From assembly GCA_050949745.1 (NCBI GenBank), contig JBMNGF010000021.1, positions 248,001-312,000 of the forward strand: DNA of 64,000 nucleotides. The letters run 5' to 3'. Below the pieces are notes generated by a model. That model was not told the DNA's origin. It saw nothing but the letters and a program-made list of their open reading frames with translations, and made no database searches. This document shows positions 26,682 to 35,219 of the stretch, piece after piece. Made by a program: the position numbers and the translations under genes. The first letter of the stretch is position 1. Each line of letters opens with the position of its first letter. This stretch comes from Syntrophaceticus sp050949745 (GTDB lineage: Bacteria > Bacillota > DSM-12270 > Thermacetogeniales > Thermacetogeniaceae).

Positions 26682-27425
26682 TTATCTTAATAATTCATTC
26701 AACATTCTTTCTGGGTTATCTAGGAATTGTTTAGTAAGAAGGTAGTGCTCTGTTTCATAATATTTTTTATTGGAAAATCCATTTTCATCTAAAACAATAA
26801 TATCGGCCTTTGGAAATGCAAGTAATATTGGCGAATGTGTTGCTATCAAGAATTGAGATCTGGTTTTTACCAAATCATTTATTAATACCATCAAAGATAA
26901 TAGTCTTATTGGGGATAATGCTGATTCGGGTTCATCTAATATATATATCCCATTGCCTCGGAATCTATTTTTAATCAGTGATAGTACACTCTCCCCATGC
27001 GATTGTTCATGTAATGATCCTCCATATACATCTTTAATAGGAGGCCCCCCTGGATTTTCTTTGTCAAGTTTTTCAATATAACTTTCAACATTGTAGAAGC
27101 TTTCTGACCTTAAAAAGAATCCATCTTTGGGTATAAAAAAACCTTTCACCACTGTCAAATATTCATGTAATATTGAATGTGTATTGTATGAATAAAATTT
27201 ATAGTTTTTTGACCCGCCTTCTGGATTAAAGCCAATATTAATTGCAATTGCTTCTAAAAGTGTTGATTTACCGCAGCCATTCTCACCAATTAAAAAAGTT
27301 ACATTTTTATTTATTTCAAGTTTATCTAGATGTTGAACAACCTGTAGATTAAATGGGTATTCTTCATGGTTCTTAATTTTATCCTTTTTTAAAGCAATTT
27401 CCTTAATAAATAAATCGGATAGCAA
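26682..27425 (-). CDS. AAA-family ATPase (ABC-type, RecF/SMC-like core)
   Basis: 247 aa. Walker A GENGCGKST (about 47-55), an extended family-specific middle, signature-like HEQSHGESVLSLI (about 140), Walker B GIYILDEPESALSP and ATHSP. This is the COG3910-type stand-alone ATPase without a transport domain; its role is unknown, sometimes placed with defence or repair genes. A ribosome site precedes the start. Copy 1 keeps only about 59 bp of it. Confidence 0.8.
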   Translation of the reverse strand: MLSDLFIKEIALKKDKIKNHEEYPFNLQVVQHLDKLEINKNVTFLIGENGCGKSTLLEAIAINIGFNPEGGSKNYKFYSYNTHSILHEYLTVVKGFFIPKDGFFLRSESFYNVESYIEKLDKENPGGPPIKDVYGGSLHEQSHGESVLSLIKNRFRGNGIYILDEPESALSPIRLLSLMVLINDLVKTRSQFLIATHSPILLAFPKADIIVLDENGFSNKKYYETEHYLLTKQFLDNPERMLNELLR

Positions 27426-27635
27426 CTAATATCAACTCCTATTTTAGAACATTGAACATTCCCAGTTATCTGCGGGGGTTTAAATACCGCGCTCACGCAG
27501 AATGCAACCACATAGAAGATCAATAGAATATAATTTTGTTTTCTAAAATCCATTAGCAAACACATCCTAAAATGGCCCATTTATCGCAGATTAGATTTTT
27601 TTAGTGCAATCAGCATATAGGAATCTATACCTTAT
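27426..27635 (-). other. Gap with a possible small hydrophobic ORF
   Basis: A 63-codon minus-strand frame (27389-27580) overlaps the AAA gene start and has one hydrophobic stretch; no ribosome site or family recognised. I do not annotate it as a gene. Confidence 0.3.
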
Positions 27636-28658
27636 TTATTTCAATTTAACCGTTTCACTAGATTTATCAACTACAACCCACCCGTCTTGTTCTTTTTTCA
27701 GCTTAATATTAATTTTTGATATACATTCTCCATGCTTACCCGGTTGAGTCACAATGACCGTTTCACCAAATTTATTTCTATAATCATGCTGAGATATTTC
27801 CTTATGTGTATGGGCTGCCACTATGGTATCAATTCCGTCTAGTTCCTGAGCCAGTTCCTGGATTCTATTACCCGGGTTTTTCGCTTTTTTAGGCTTTTCT
27901 CCTGAGTGTACAACTGCTACTATAATATCTGCATTTTCCTGTTTCATAATATCGACCCATTTTTCGGCATCTTGTATTAAGTCTTCCATATATAATTTAC
28001 CTTCGTAGCCTTTCATGTCTTCTAATTCTCTTGAATCTGCAGGCTTTAAACCTTCTTCTGTCCAATCATATCGCTCGCCTACTTCTTTTAAGGTAAGTCC
28101 TAAAATGCCCACATTTATGTTACCTTCGTCTGTTTGAATTTCTTTGATTATGTAAGGTTTTGTATAGTTACTTCCGTCTGAATTATATGTATTAGCTGAT
28201 AATATGATCAGATTACGTTCTTCGAAATCGGAAATTAAGGTATCCAATGTTTCCTTATTATTAGCAACAAATTCATGATTGCCAAGTACTGCTGCATCGT
28301 ACTTTAATTCTGCCATTTCTCTTACAATAGGGGCTTCCCCCTCACGTTCATTTGCTACAGTTTCAAATGTTGGGATACCATCGCTGCTGACATCGACCAC
28401 CTTTTCACCACTAAACCATACCTGCATTTGTTCGCTTTTGATATCAAAGAAATCACCTGCATCTACTAGAATTAAATTATCATCTTTCTTTCGTTCGCTT
28501 TCTACAAAAGATACTAATTCATTGGGTATGATAGAATGTGTATCTGCAGTTGCTAATATATAAACTTCTGCGTCATGCTCGGCAGTAGCATTGGTGCCAC
28601 ATCCCGATACAGATAGCATAAATAAAGTTAAGGTGACTATTATTATTTTATTTTTCAT
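27636..28658 (-). CDS. Calcineurin-like metallophosphatase / 5'-nucleotidase lipoprotein
   Basis: 340 aa. Lipoprotein signal (FMLSVSGCG, Cys about 20), then the two-metal phosphoesterase motifs ATADTHS, DAGDFFD, GNHEF, VVHSGE and AAHTHKE in order. It corresponds to the catalytic domain of UshA/YfkN-type 5'-nucleotidases without the C-terminal substrate domain, and probably acts on extracellular nucleotides or phosphoesters. Its decayed twin is at 24315-24593. Confidence 0.85.
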   Translation of the reverse strand: MKNKIIIVTLTLFMLSVSGCGTNATAEHDAEVYILATADTHSIIPNELVSFVESERKKDDNLILVDAGDFFDIKSEQMQVWFSGEKVVDVSSDGIPTFETVANEREGEAPIVREMAELKYDAAVLGNHEFVANNKETLDTLISDFEERNLIILSANTYNSDGSNYTKPYIIKEIQTDEGNINVGILGLTLKEVGERYDWTEEGLKPADSRELEDMKGYEGKLYMEDLIQDAEKWVDIMKQENADIIVAVVHSGEKPKKAKNPGNRIQELAQELDGIDTIVAAHTHKEISQHDYRNKFGETVIVTQPGKHGECISKINIKLKKEQDGWVVVDKSSETVKLK

Positions 28659-28824
28659 TTTTACACCTCCCTATCAATAATATCTTCTATGTTTCTCAAT
28701 ATGGAAATATTGTTTTTTAGCTTCGGAACTGTTGGGGTAACAGCTTTTGGATACTGCCCTACTTTATGACTTATAATTTTAACATTCTATAAATAAAATC
28801 CTGTCAATAAAGAAAAATTGATTG

Positions 28825-28920
28825 GCTCTGGGGTCATACCCCAGAGGACGACGCATTTCGCACCTCCCACCACATTGTCGCAGGTGCCCCAACCGTAAGA
28901 TACCACTTCGATCAAAAAAT
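28825..28920 (-). pseudogene. Molybdopterin oxidoreductase scrap
   Basis: About 30 codons on the minus strand reading SYGWGTCDNVVGGAKC then VVLWGMTPE, the segment of DMSO-reductase-family enzymes that precedes the molybdopterin-binding region. No start or flanking domains. A perfect 9-bp inverted repeat (CTCTGGGGT / ACCCCAGAG) lies at its end (28826-28846). Confidence 0.55.
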
Positions 28921-29287
28921 TGGGGATCCAGCAGGCCGGAACCGTATAGGCAATTCTAAATATTGAGGGGGGCCGGCTGATCCAGTCATAAGGTTCGCAG
29001 GGAATTTCTTAGACATTCCGGTTTTGTACCGCTCTGACACCTTTCCATTCGCCACTTGTGAGTACTGTGTATTTCCGCATAAAGTGCAGCTACAATATTC
29101 TGCCAGCTGATGCTTATTCCGGCCTTGACAGTTAGGAGATTTTCTCGTTTGTACTCAGCTATAATCAATAATGTAGAAGTCATTTTGTGGAAGGGTTTTC
29201 TAATTTATTGTCGAATATATTTGGGGATGTTCTATCCAAATATTAAGATACTATCCAAACTAAAGGAGTTTTTTATATGAAGAGTTA
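28921..29287. other. Degenerate region without recognisable gene
   Basis: A 65-codon minus-strand frame (28986-29183) has no family I recognise and no ribosome site. The surroundings look like decayed coding sequence. Confidence 0.4.
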
Positions 29288-29440
29288 CATTTTAATAAAT
29301 TAAATAAAAAACCTAAAATTATTTACCTTAAATACAAAGAAGAGAATGCTTCTATACGGTGGATAGATGACAGAACTGTAATTATTAACAACGTTAAGCT
29401 CCATTTACCCAATGATAAATATGTTAACAGGCACAACTGA
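29288..29440 (+). pseudogene. DUF5412-like protein, 3' fragment
   Basis: 51 codons reading KIIYLKYKEENASIRW, IDDRTVIINNVKLHLPNDKY and a stop. This is the C-terminal pattern (xIxWIDxxTVxINxxxLxLPNDxY) of DUF5412 lipoproteins. No start or N-terminus. Confidence 0.55.
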
Positions 29441-29465
29441 AGCATAGGGACGTCCTTTTTGTTTC
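29439..29465 (-). repeat. 27-nt hairpin element, copy b
   Basis: On the minus strand: GAAACAA, core AAAGGACGTCCCT, ATGCTTC. The most diverged of the six 27-mers; the stem still pairs with one G-T and one mismatch. Confidence 0.7.
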
Positions 29466-29479
29466 CTGTTTTGGGGTTG

Positions 29480-29729
29480 CAAATTTTGGGGTCTTTTTCA
29501 TCGATGGTTATTCTCTGTTTCACTAAGAGATAACTGGAGAAAGCAAAGACCAGCATAATAGGAGCAGGGGTATCAAGAAAACGGACCAATAGCTCTTGTC
29601 TACCCAGCCATCAGGCACAGCGTTAGGACCAAAATGGACCGGAATAGAAGCAGGTAGCTGGTGATAAAGGTTTAAGGTAAGAATAGACAGCACAATGATG
29701 ATGAATAGGGCCGGAATGTTCACCAACAT
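29480..29729 (-). pseudogene. DUF1648 membrane protein, frameshifted remnant
   Basis: Starts MLVNIPALFIIIVLSILTLN and continues LPASIPVHFGPNAVPDGWVDKS, the DUF1648 signature. The frame then breaks near 29560; the continuation (VFAFSSYLLVKQRITID) is in another frame and ends near hairpin element b. Confidence 0.65.
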
Positions 29730-30073
29730 GGCCTACTTGCTCTCTTTGGCTTTCCACTCAGATGCAGGGGAATGATGAATAGTCTAGCCTAAACAATCAT
29801 TTCCATCAGTGCCTCGGTCAAATTGCCCGTCATCCAGGATTTTCATGAAGAATTTCTGGTTTTGGTCTATTCTATCTACTACATTCCCTATGAAGGATTT
29901 GGAAGGCGTACTTATAGTAAATGCTGTTAACTATCGCCATTATGGAGCATTTAAAAATACTAATATAACAATCAAAACCAGTAATTCAGCTACTAAATGA
30001 GAGAACTTTATGCACGGCTTTTTATTAGTTTCGCCAGAATAGCGCTCTTGTGAAAATCATTGCTAAAATGATC
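29730..30073. other. Gene-free region before the corrinoid operon
   Basis: A 63-codon plus-strand frame (29809-30000) lacks a ribosome site and family resemblance. Nothing else seen until the promoter at 30074. Confidence 0.5.
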
Positions 30074-30114
30074 TTGACAATTTTATAAATAACCTGTATA
30101 TATAAGTATATACA
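30074..30114 (+). promoter_or_regulatory. Sigma-A promoter with overlapping palindromic operator
   Basis: TTGACA at 30074-30079, a 17-bp spacer and TATATA at 30097-30102. A perfect 8-4-8 inverted repeat, TGTATATA-TAAG-TATATACA, covers 30095-30114, right over the -10 box. This is the layout of a repressor operator (GntR- or PadR-type sites look similar). No regulator gene for it is adjacent. Confidence 0.75.
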
Positions 30115-30141
30115 CATATATACTGTAAAGGAGGAATTAAA

Positions 30142-30771
30142 TTGTCAAAACTCCAAGAAGTCAGATCGATGGTGGAAAACGGCAAAACAAAACTTATTGC
30201 TGGTATGGTACAGGAAGCTCTGGATGAAGGAAATGACGCAGAAGATATTCTACAGTCAATGATCGACGCAATGAGTACAGTAGGTAACAGATTTTCCGCA
30301 GATGAGATCTTCGTACCTGAGATGCTTATCTCAGCAAAGGCAATGTCACTAGGTATAGATATACTTAAACCGCATCTTGCAGGTGACAGCACATCAGCAT
30401 TGGGCACATGTGTCATAGGAACAGTTGAAGGCGACTTACATGATATCGGTAAAAACCTGGTTGCCATGATGCTGGAAGGCAATGGTTTTGACATAATTGA
30501 TATGGGTGTTGATGTTGCACCAGATAAATTCTTAAACGCGGCCAAAGAAAATGATAATGTTAAAATCGTTGCTCTTTCAGGACTTCTTACAACAACATTA
30601 CCGAAGATGGAAGAAACAGTTAAAGTGGTCAAGGGTAGTGGTTTAGGTGTAAAAGTTATCGTCGGTGGTGCACCTATAACAGCGGAATACGCTGCTGAAA
30701 TCGGAGCAGATGGATTTGCCCCAGATGCAGGAAGCGCTGCGGTAAAGGCAAAAGAATTGGTAAATGCGTAA
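30142..30771 (+). CDS. Corrinoid (B12-binding) methyl-transfer protein, MtaC/MtbC type
   Basis: 209-aa cobalamin shuttle. N-terminal helical B12-binding-2 cap (to about residue 85), then the Rossmann-like domain with GDLHDIGKNLV (cobalt-ligating His100), SGLLTTTLPKM and VGGAPIT. It carries a methyl group on cobalt between two methyltransferases. TTG start with AAAGGAGGAA 7-8 nt upstream. Paired with the UroD-family methyltransferase 33 nt downstream. The corrinoid activase (RamA/RACE) normally needed is not in the window. Confidence 0.93.
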   Translation: MSKLQEVRSMVENGKTKLIAGMVQEALDEGNDAEDILQSMIDAMSTVGNRFSADEIFVPEMLISAKAMSLGIDILKPHLAGDSTSALGTCVIGTVEGDLHDIGKNLVAMMLEGNGFDIIDMGVDVAPDKFLNAAKENDNVKIVALSGLLTTTLPKMEETVKVVKGSGLGVKVIVGGAPITAEYAAEIGADGFAPDAGSAAVKAKELVNA

Positions 30772-30804
30772 AACCAAAACCAATAGATAAGGAGGGATCG
30801 ATTA

Positions 30805-31791
30805 ATGTTAACAAAAAGAGAGAACTTATTGGAAACTATTAAGGGTGGTAATCCGGATCGGTTCGTAAATCAGTACGAATTTATGGAGATCATCATGGAA
30901 GTTCCACTAGTAAAGGATTGTTTTTTAGAACCTGGTACGGAGAGAAAGAATAACTGGGGCATCTACTACAAATGGCCAGAAGGACATATTGGCCAGATGC
31001 CTGTACATGGTGAACACACAGTAGTCAAAGATATAACAGAATGGAAAAAATACGTTAAAGCACCCTCTGTAAAATTCGCTGATGAAGATTGGGCTCCCGC
31101 TATTAAACATGCCAATTCCGTCGACCGTAACGAGCAATTTGTGACAGCTCCTTATTTTGGCGGTGTCTTTGAAATGTGTCACAACCTTTTAGGTATGGAA
31201 AATGCCTTAATGGCTTTCTATGAAGAGCCTGAATATATGCATGAGCTCATTGATTTTATTACTGAATATGAATTAGCCTTTGCCAAAGAAGTAATCGAGC
31301 ATATCCATCCTGATGCTCTTTTCCATCATGATGATTGGGGAACACAAAGAAACTCTTTTATGTCTCCGGAGACGTTTAAAGAATTCTATGAACCAGCATA
31401 CAAGAAGATATACGGATACTATAAAGAAAACGGTGTCGAATTAGTCGTGCATCACTGTGACTGCTATGCAGCCAATCTGGTTCCTTCCATGATCGAAATG
31501 GGAATAGACATCTGGCAGGGATGCATGACAACCAATAACCCTGCTGAGCTCATCAAGAAATATGGTGGACAAATCAGCTTTATGGGAGGAATCGACAGCG
31601 GTGTTGTTGACTTCCCAGAATGGACACAAGAAATTGTTGATAGAGAAGTAGAGAAAGCTTGTGAAAATGGTAAGAAGTACTTTATTCCCTCTTTAACTCA
31701 GGGTCTGAATTTAAGCTCATTCCCAGGTGTATATGAGGCAGTGAGTGCTGCCATCGATAGAATAAACAAAAAAAGGAATTTAGTTCTATAG
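30805..31791 (+). CDS. Uroporphyrinogen-decarboxylase-family methyltransferase (MtaA/OdmB-like)
   Basis: 328-aa TIM-barrel methyltransferase. The family's zinc-type residues are seen in LVVHHCDCYAANLVPSMIEMG (about 212-232), with SFMGGIDSG and IPSLTQG later. In MtaA-like enzymes this protein moves methyl between the corrinoid protein and tetrahydrofolate or CoM; in aryl-O-demethylases the same fold attacks the methyl donor. Only this one methyltransferase lies in the operon, so its direction and substrate are open. Creatine-derived sarcosine is not an established substrate. Followed by a terminator. Confidence 0.85.
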   Translation: MLTKRENLLETIKGGNPDRFVNQYEFMEIIMEVPLVKDCFLEPGTERKNNWGIYYKWPEGHIGQMPVHGEHTVVKDITEWKKYVKAPSVKFADEDWAPAIKHANSVDRNEQFVTAPYFGGVFEMCHNLLGMENALMAFYEEPEYMHELIDFITEYELAFAKEVIEHIHPDALFHHDDWGTQRNSFMSPETFKEFYEPAYKKIYGYYKENGVELVVHHCDCYAANLVPSMIEMGIDIWQGCMTTNNPAELIKKYGGQISFMGGIDSGVVDFPEWTQEIVDREVEKACENGKKYFIPSLTQGLNLSSFPGVYEAVSAAIDRINKKRNLVL

Positions 31792-31811
31792 GTATGATTT
31801 AGCTTTAACGC

Positions 31812-31852
31812 AGAGAAAGAGGATCCTTTAAAGGGTTCTCCTTCTCTTTTTG
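31812..31852 (+). terminator. Rho-independent terminator of the corrinoid operon
   Basis: A stem of 14 bp with one mismatch (AGAGAA.GAGGATCC / GGGTTCTC.TTCTCT), loop TTTAAA, then TTTTT. Confidence 0.85.
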
Positions 31853-31867
31853 TTTACCTGGTTCGCA

Positions 31868-32007
31868 ATCCTCTCCCCATGCAAATCTATGTTCTCAAAA
31901 AATGGGTGTGAAACCTTATCTTTTATAATGGGTACTCCTATAATTAGTATGGCTTGCTATGGATTGCCATTTAAGCTGCGGGCCCCCTCCCCATTCCCTA
32001 TATTAAC
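31868..32007. repeat. Duplication marker s and vanZ 5' scrap, copy 2
   Basis: 31868-31917 repeats the spacer at 24905-24945; 31927-31990 repeats the vanZ start region at 26262-26330, but the reading frame is broken after about 7 codons. dacF and most of vanZ have been lost between the two markers. Confidence 0.75.
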
Positions 32008-33126
32008 TCAAAATGATCCCTTCTTAGAACAGCTTGGGTGTCTCCCCTGCTGTTGACTTGTAAGGCGCACCTCCAAGATGGTTCTGCCCGTTTCATTGTA
32101 GGCACGAATCTGTCCCTTATGAAGATCAATGATGCTTTTAGCGATAGCAAGTCCCAGACCGGTGCCTCCCGTCTCTCCTGAACGGGATTTTTCCACCCGA
32201 TAGAAACGCTCGAAAAGGTGGGGCAGATCCTCTTGGGGTATGGAACCCCCGTAATTGGCCACCCGCACAACAGCCCAGGGGCCATCCTTGACCAGTTCAA
32301 GATCTACATATTTACCTGTTTTGCCATAACGTATCCCATTGGAAATCAAATTGTCAAAGACCCTGGCTAATAGATCGCCATCTGCCAGGACAGTGATCTT
32401 TTCCCGGGGCAAAGATAAACGGTATTCCATCCCTGCCTCACGGAAAAGGGGCACAGATTCCTCAGCCAGCTGTCCCAGCAGTTCTCCCAGATCGATCAGC
32501 TCAGGTTTGGCTTTCATTCCTCCGTAACTCATGCGGGTAAACTCAAACAGGTCATCGATCATCTTTTTCAGCCGCTGGGATTTATGATATGCAATATTCA
32601 CATAATAGCGAAGTTCTACTTCATCTTTGTACTGGTCACTGTCGATCAGGTCCAAATAACCCAGTATAGAAGTAAGTGGTGTGCGCAGATCATGAGATAC
32701 ACTTGTAATCAGTTCATTTTTGGTCCGTTCAGCATTCCTTTCCTCTTCAATTGATTGCTTTAACTGGCGTGTCATCTGGTTTATATCTTCTGCTAACTTT
32801 CCTAATTCGTCATCTGAACGCTTGGGTATTTGAATAGTAAAGTCTCCCTCAGCGATCTTCCCCAGTGTGCCAGATATCTCCTCCAGGTAGCGGATGCTAC
32901 CTTTACTTAAAGTAAAAAAGAAAGATATAAATAGAATACATCCTGTCATGATCATGACAGGTATTTCTCCCAAGGTCATACTAAAAATATTTAATACGCC
33001 TTCAAAAAAGCCGATGTTAGACGCCAAAAACAATGCCACCAGCAGCAGTAGAATAACCCCTGCCACAGCTAAAAATATACTGGCTATAAAGTATAAGATC
33101 ATCTTCCATCTGAAACTTTTATTCAA
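32008..33126 (-). CDS. Sensor histidine kinase (VanS-like)
   Basis: 372 aa. Two N-terminal helices (about 11-33 and 48-72), HAMP linker, phospho-His in SVSHDLRTPLTSILGYLDL (about 143), N-box FDNLISNGIRYG, G-boxes and GTGLGLAIAKSIIDLHKG. The last residues after LEVRL differ from the copy-1 tail at 26341-26440. Overlaps the response-regulator gene by 8 nt. The order vanY, regulator, kinase, then vanZ and dacF (before duplication) suggests it senses cell-wall or glycopeptide stress; this is inference. Confidence 0.9.
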   Translation of the reverse strand: MNKSFRWKMILYFIASIFLAVAGVILLLLVALFLASNIGFFEGVLNIFSMTLGEIPVMIMTGCILFISFFFTLSKGSIRYLEEISGTLGKIAEGDFTIQIPKRSDDELGKLAEDINQMTRQLKQSIEEERNAERTKNELITSVSHDLRTPLTSILGYLDLIDSDQYKDEVELRYYVNIAYHKSQRLKKMIDDLFEFTRMSYGGMKAKPELIDLGELLGQLAEESVPLFREAGMEYRLSLPREKITVLADGDLLARVFDNLISNGIRYGKTGKYVDLELVKDGPWAVVRVANYGGSIPQEDLPHLFERFYRVEKSRSGETGGTGLGLAIAKSIIDLHKGQIRAYNETGRTILEVRLTSQQQGRHPSCSKKGSF

Positions 33127-33823
33127 TTTTGTAACCTACTCCCCACACAGTTTTAATAAAACAGGGCTTTCTCGGGTCATCCTCGATCTTTTCTCTAATA
33201 TTTCGGATATGAACCATCACTGTATTTTTGGATTCGAAAGCTGGCTCATCCCAGATACGTTCGAATATTTCATCTGCACTGAATACTCTGCTGCGGTTAC
33301 TGGCTAATAGCAGCAGAATCTGAAACTCTGTTGGCGTCAGGTTGACCTCACGGTCATAAACAGTAACAGTGTGTTCTGTCTTATTTATGCTCAGCCCATT
33401 GACAGCTATTATGTCTTCACCCTTTGTGGTGTCTCGTTTGTTTTGTGGGTTTAAATAAAGGTAACGCCTGAGTTGAGATTTTACTCTAGCCAGCAGTTCC
33501 AATGGATTGAAGGGCTTTGTTAAATAATCATCAGCCCCGGTGCTTAACCCCAAAATTTTATCCATATCTTCAGATTTGGCGCTGAGCATCAATATGGGAA
33601 TGTTTTTGTCTTTGCGGATTATCCGGCAGACCTCCAGTCCGTCGATCCCCGGCATCATAATGTCGAGAATCACCAATTGGATCGATTGCTCGTCTAAAAC
33701 CCGTAACCCCTCTTCCCCACTGTAGGCCTTATAAACCTCATATCCCCCATTGATCAGGTAGATTCCAATAAGGTCTGCTATTTCTTTTTCATCTTCCACG
33801 ATCAAGATTTTTTCTTGCGGCAT
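33119..33823 (-). CDS. OmpR-family response regulator (VanR-like)
   Basis: 234 aa. Receiver domain with acidic pocket (VEDEKE), phospho-Asp in VILDIMMPGIDG (about residue 54), conserved Lys in LTKPFNPLEL, and a C-terminal winged helix (TPTEFQILLLLASN ... ENTVMVHIRNIREKIE). Partner of the overlapping kinase. Confidence 0.93.
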   Translation of the reverse strand: MPQEKILIVEDEKEIADLIGIYLINGGYEVYKAYSGEEGLRVLDEQSIQLVILDIMMPGIDGLEVCRIIRKDKNIPILMLSAKSEDMDKILGLSTGADDYLTKPFNPLELLARVKSQLRRYLYLNPQNKRDTTKGEDIIAVNGLSINKTEHTVTVYDREVNLTPTEFQILLLLASNRSRVFSADEIFERIWDEPAFESKNTVMVHIRNIREKIEDDPRKPCFIKTVWGVGYKIE

Positions 33824-33965
33824 TTTGTCTCCTTATATAAGGTTATTTCTGTTATCTATTATGCTTAATACGAACTTGAAGACAGAAATTCCTTCTATAA
33901 GGCATTCTGTTAAGATTATTACAGCAGAACCTATCAAAGTTTAGATAACTGCCGGCTACCAGAGA

Positions 33966-34844
33966 CTATAGAAGCATCCCTGTTATTATGTAACACCCAG
34001 TGTTATCAGGAGAAAGCATGACCTCTTTTAAATGATATGGAATTAACAGCTTGTCCCCCTCCTGTCTGCTTATATAATAGTTTTTGTATTTGTAAAAATT
34101 ACCAACCCCTAGACTGCTGATATACTCTTCGAGTGTTAATCCTTCTTTATAAATGATTTCAGAATGTGGCAGCCCAACAAAACGAATATGCCACGGTTCA
34201 AATCTTATCCCTGTTATATGCTTCTTAAATAATGGATAGCGAATAATAAAACCATATTTCCAGCTGTTTTTGTTTACATACTGACCAGCTTCAGACTTAA
34301 GGAATCCAGAGCCAGCATAACCTTTTACATAGACATCTAAAGCTAAGCCGGTCTGATGCTCACTTGCACCGGGTAAAGCTGCAGTATTATTGTCTTCTTC
34401 ATAGAGATACTTTTGCTCCTGCTCATTTCTATAGTGAGACATCACAAATAAATTATCTCCCACATGTTTTTTTACATCAGCACTCAGTTCTGCATAACTC
34501 TCAACTATCGATTCATCCATAAGAACACCAGTATCTTTGTAATCAACCAATTTGAACGGCAATTCATCTCTAATTGGGTACCTATTATTAACTAAACAGA
34601 GAGTGTTGTTGTAAACAATATCTGTTTCACCCTTTGTTATATCCAATATAGGTACCGACTTTAAGACATTTTTGTTGAAATTAACGCTCTCCAATTCTGC
34701 AGATAGAGAGTTTTGATTCCATCTGTTTTCCACAAGGAATCTGATATCAGGACGAAGGAATAGTGGGATTGTTATGACAGCGACAATCATAATGAATATG
34801 ACCGGATTAATTTGTTTCCTGAAAACAATATTTCCATTTTTCAT
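33966..34844 (-). CDS. vanY: VanY-type D-Ala-D-Ala carboxypeptidase (M15B)
   Basis: 292-aa membrane-anchored zinc peptidase. One N-terminal helix (about 13-30), then motifs SEHQTGLALDVY (His and Asp zinc ligands) and FEPWHIRFVG (catalytic Glu and zinc His). VanY removes terminal D-Ala from cell-wall precursors. It sits 142 nt upstream of the regulator gene on the same strand, so it probably belongs to the same regulon. No vanH/A/X genes are here, so resistance to vancomycin is not implied. Confidence 0.88.
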   Translation of the reverse strand: MKNGNIVFRKQINPVIFIMIVAVITIPLFLRPDIRFLVENRWNQNSLSAELESVNFNKNVLKSVPILDITKGETDIVYNNTLCLVNNRYPIRDELPFKLVDYKDTGVLMDESIVESYAELSADVKKHVGDNLFVMSHYRNEQEQKYLYEEDNNTAALPGASEHQTGLALDVYVKGYAGSGFLKSEAGQYVNKNSWKYGFIIRYPLFKKHITGIRFEPWHIRFVGLPHSEIIYKEGLTLEEYISSLGVGNFYKYKNYYISRQEGDKLLIPYHLKEVMLSPDNTGCYIITGMLL

Positions 34845-34866
34845 TTATTGATCACCTATCTTTGAA

Positions 34867-35021
34867 GATGGCAGCCCATGCAGATGGCCATGTGCGCTGT
34901 CTGATGATAATTACAGTATAAAAGTAATAATTTAAGGAAACCTATGGCAGCCTATGCATAAGGCCATATGCGCTGTCTTATGATGAATGCTAATTACAGT
35001 ATAAAAGTGATAATTTAAGGA
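34867..35021. repeat. Two diverged tandem copies of a ~75-bp intergenic unit
   Basis: 34867-34938 and 34943-35021 share GGCAGCC.ATGCA, GGCCAT.TGCGCTGTC, ATTACAGTATAAAAGT and ATAATTTAAGGA. The unit lies in the vanY/ABC divergent intergenic region and may hold a promoter (a TATAAA-like box in each). The rest of 34845-35219 contains an AAAGGAGGTG at about 35150 with no start codon after it, and nothing else recognised. Confidence 0.75.
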
Positions 35022-35219
35022 GATATAATGTAAATTCTGAAGAATTTCTTAAGAAACAAAAAGAGAGCATAAATAAAATTCATTTTACTTATGAATTCCT
35101 AATCCTTATAATGACATGGGGGCATGCATTAAATAGCCAACTGTTATTAAAGGAGGTGTACATTTAACTTCTATTTAAATCTTTATTAAACTTTATTAAT
35201 TAGAGAGGGGATTGGAGAT

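Noticed and set aside
24895..32120. Direct repeats as insertion-sequence target-site duplications
   Set aside because: They are too long, contain coding scraps in conserved order and diverge; tandem duplication explains them better.
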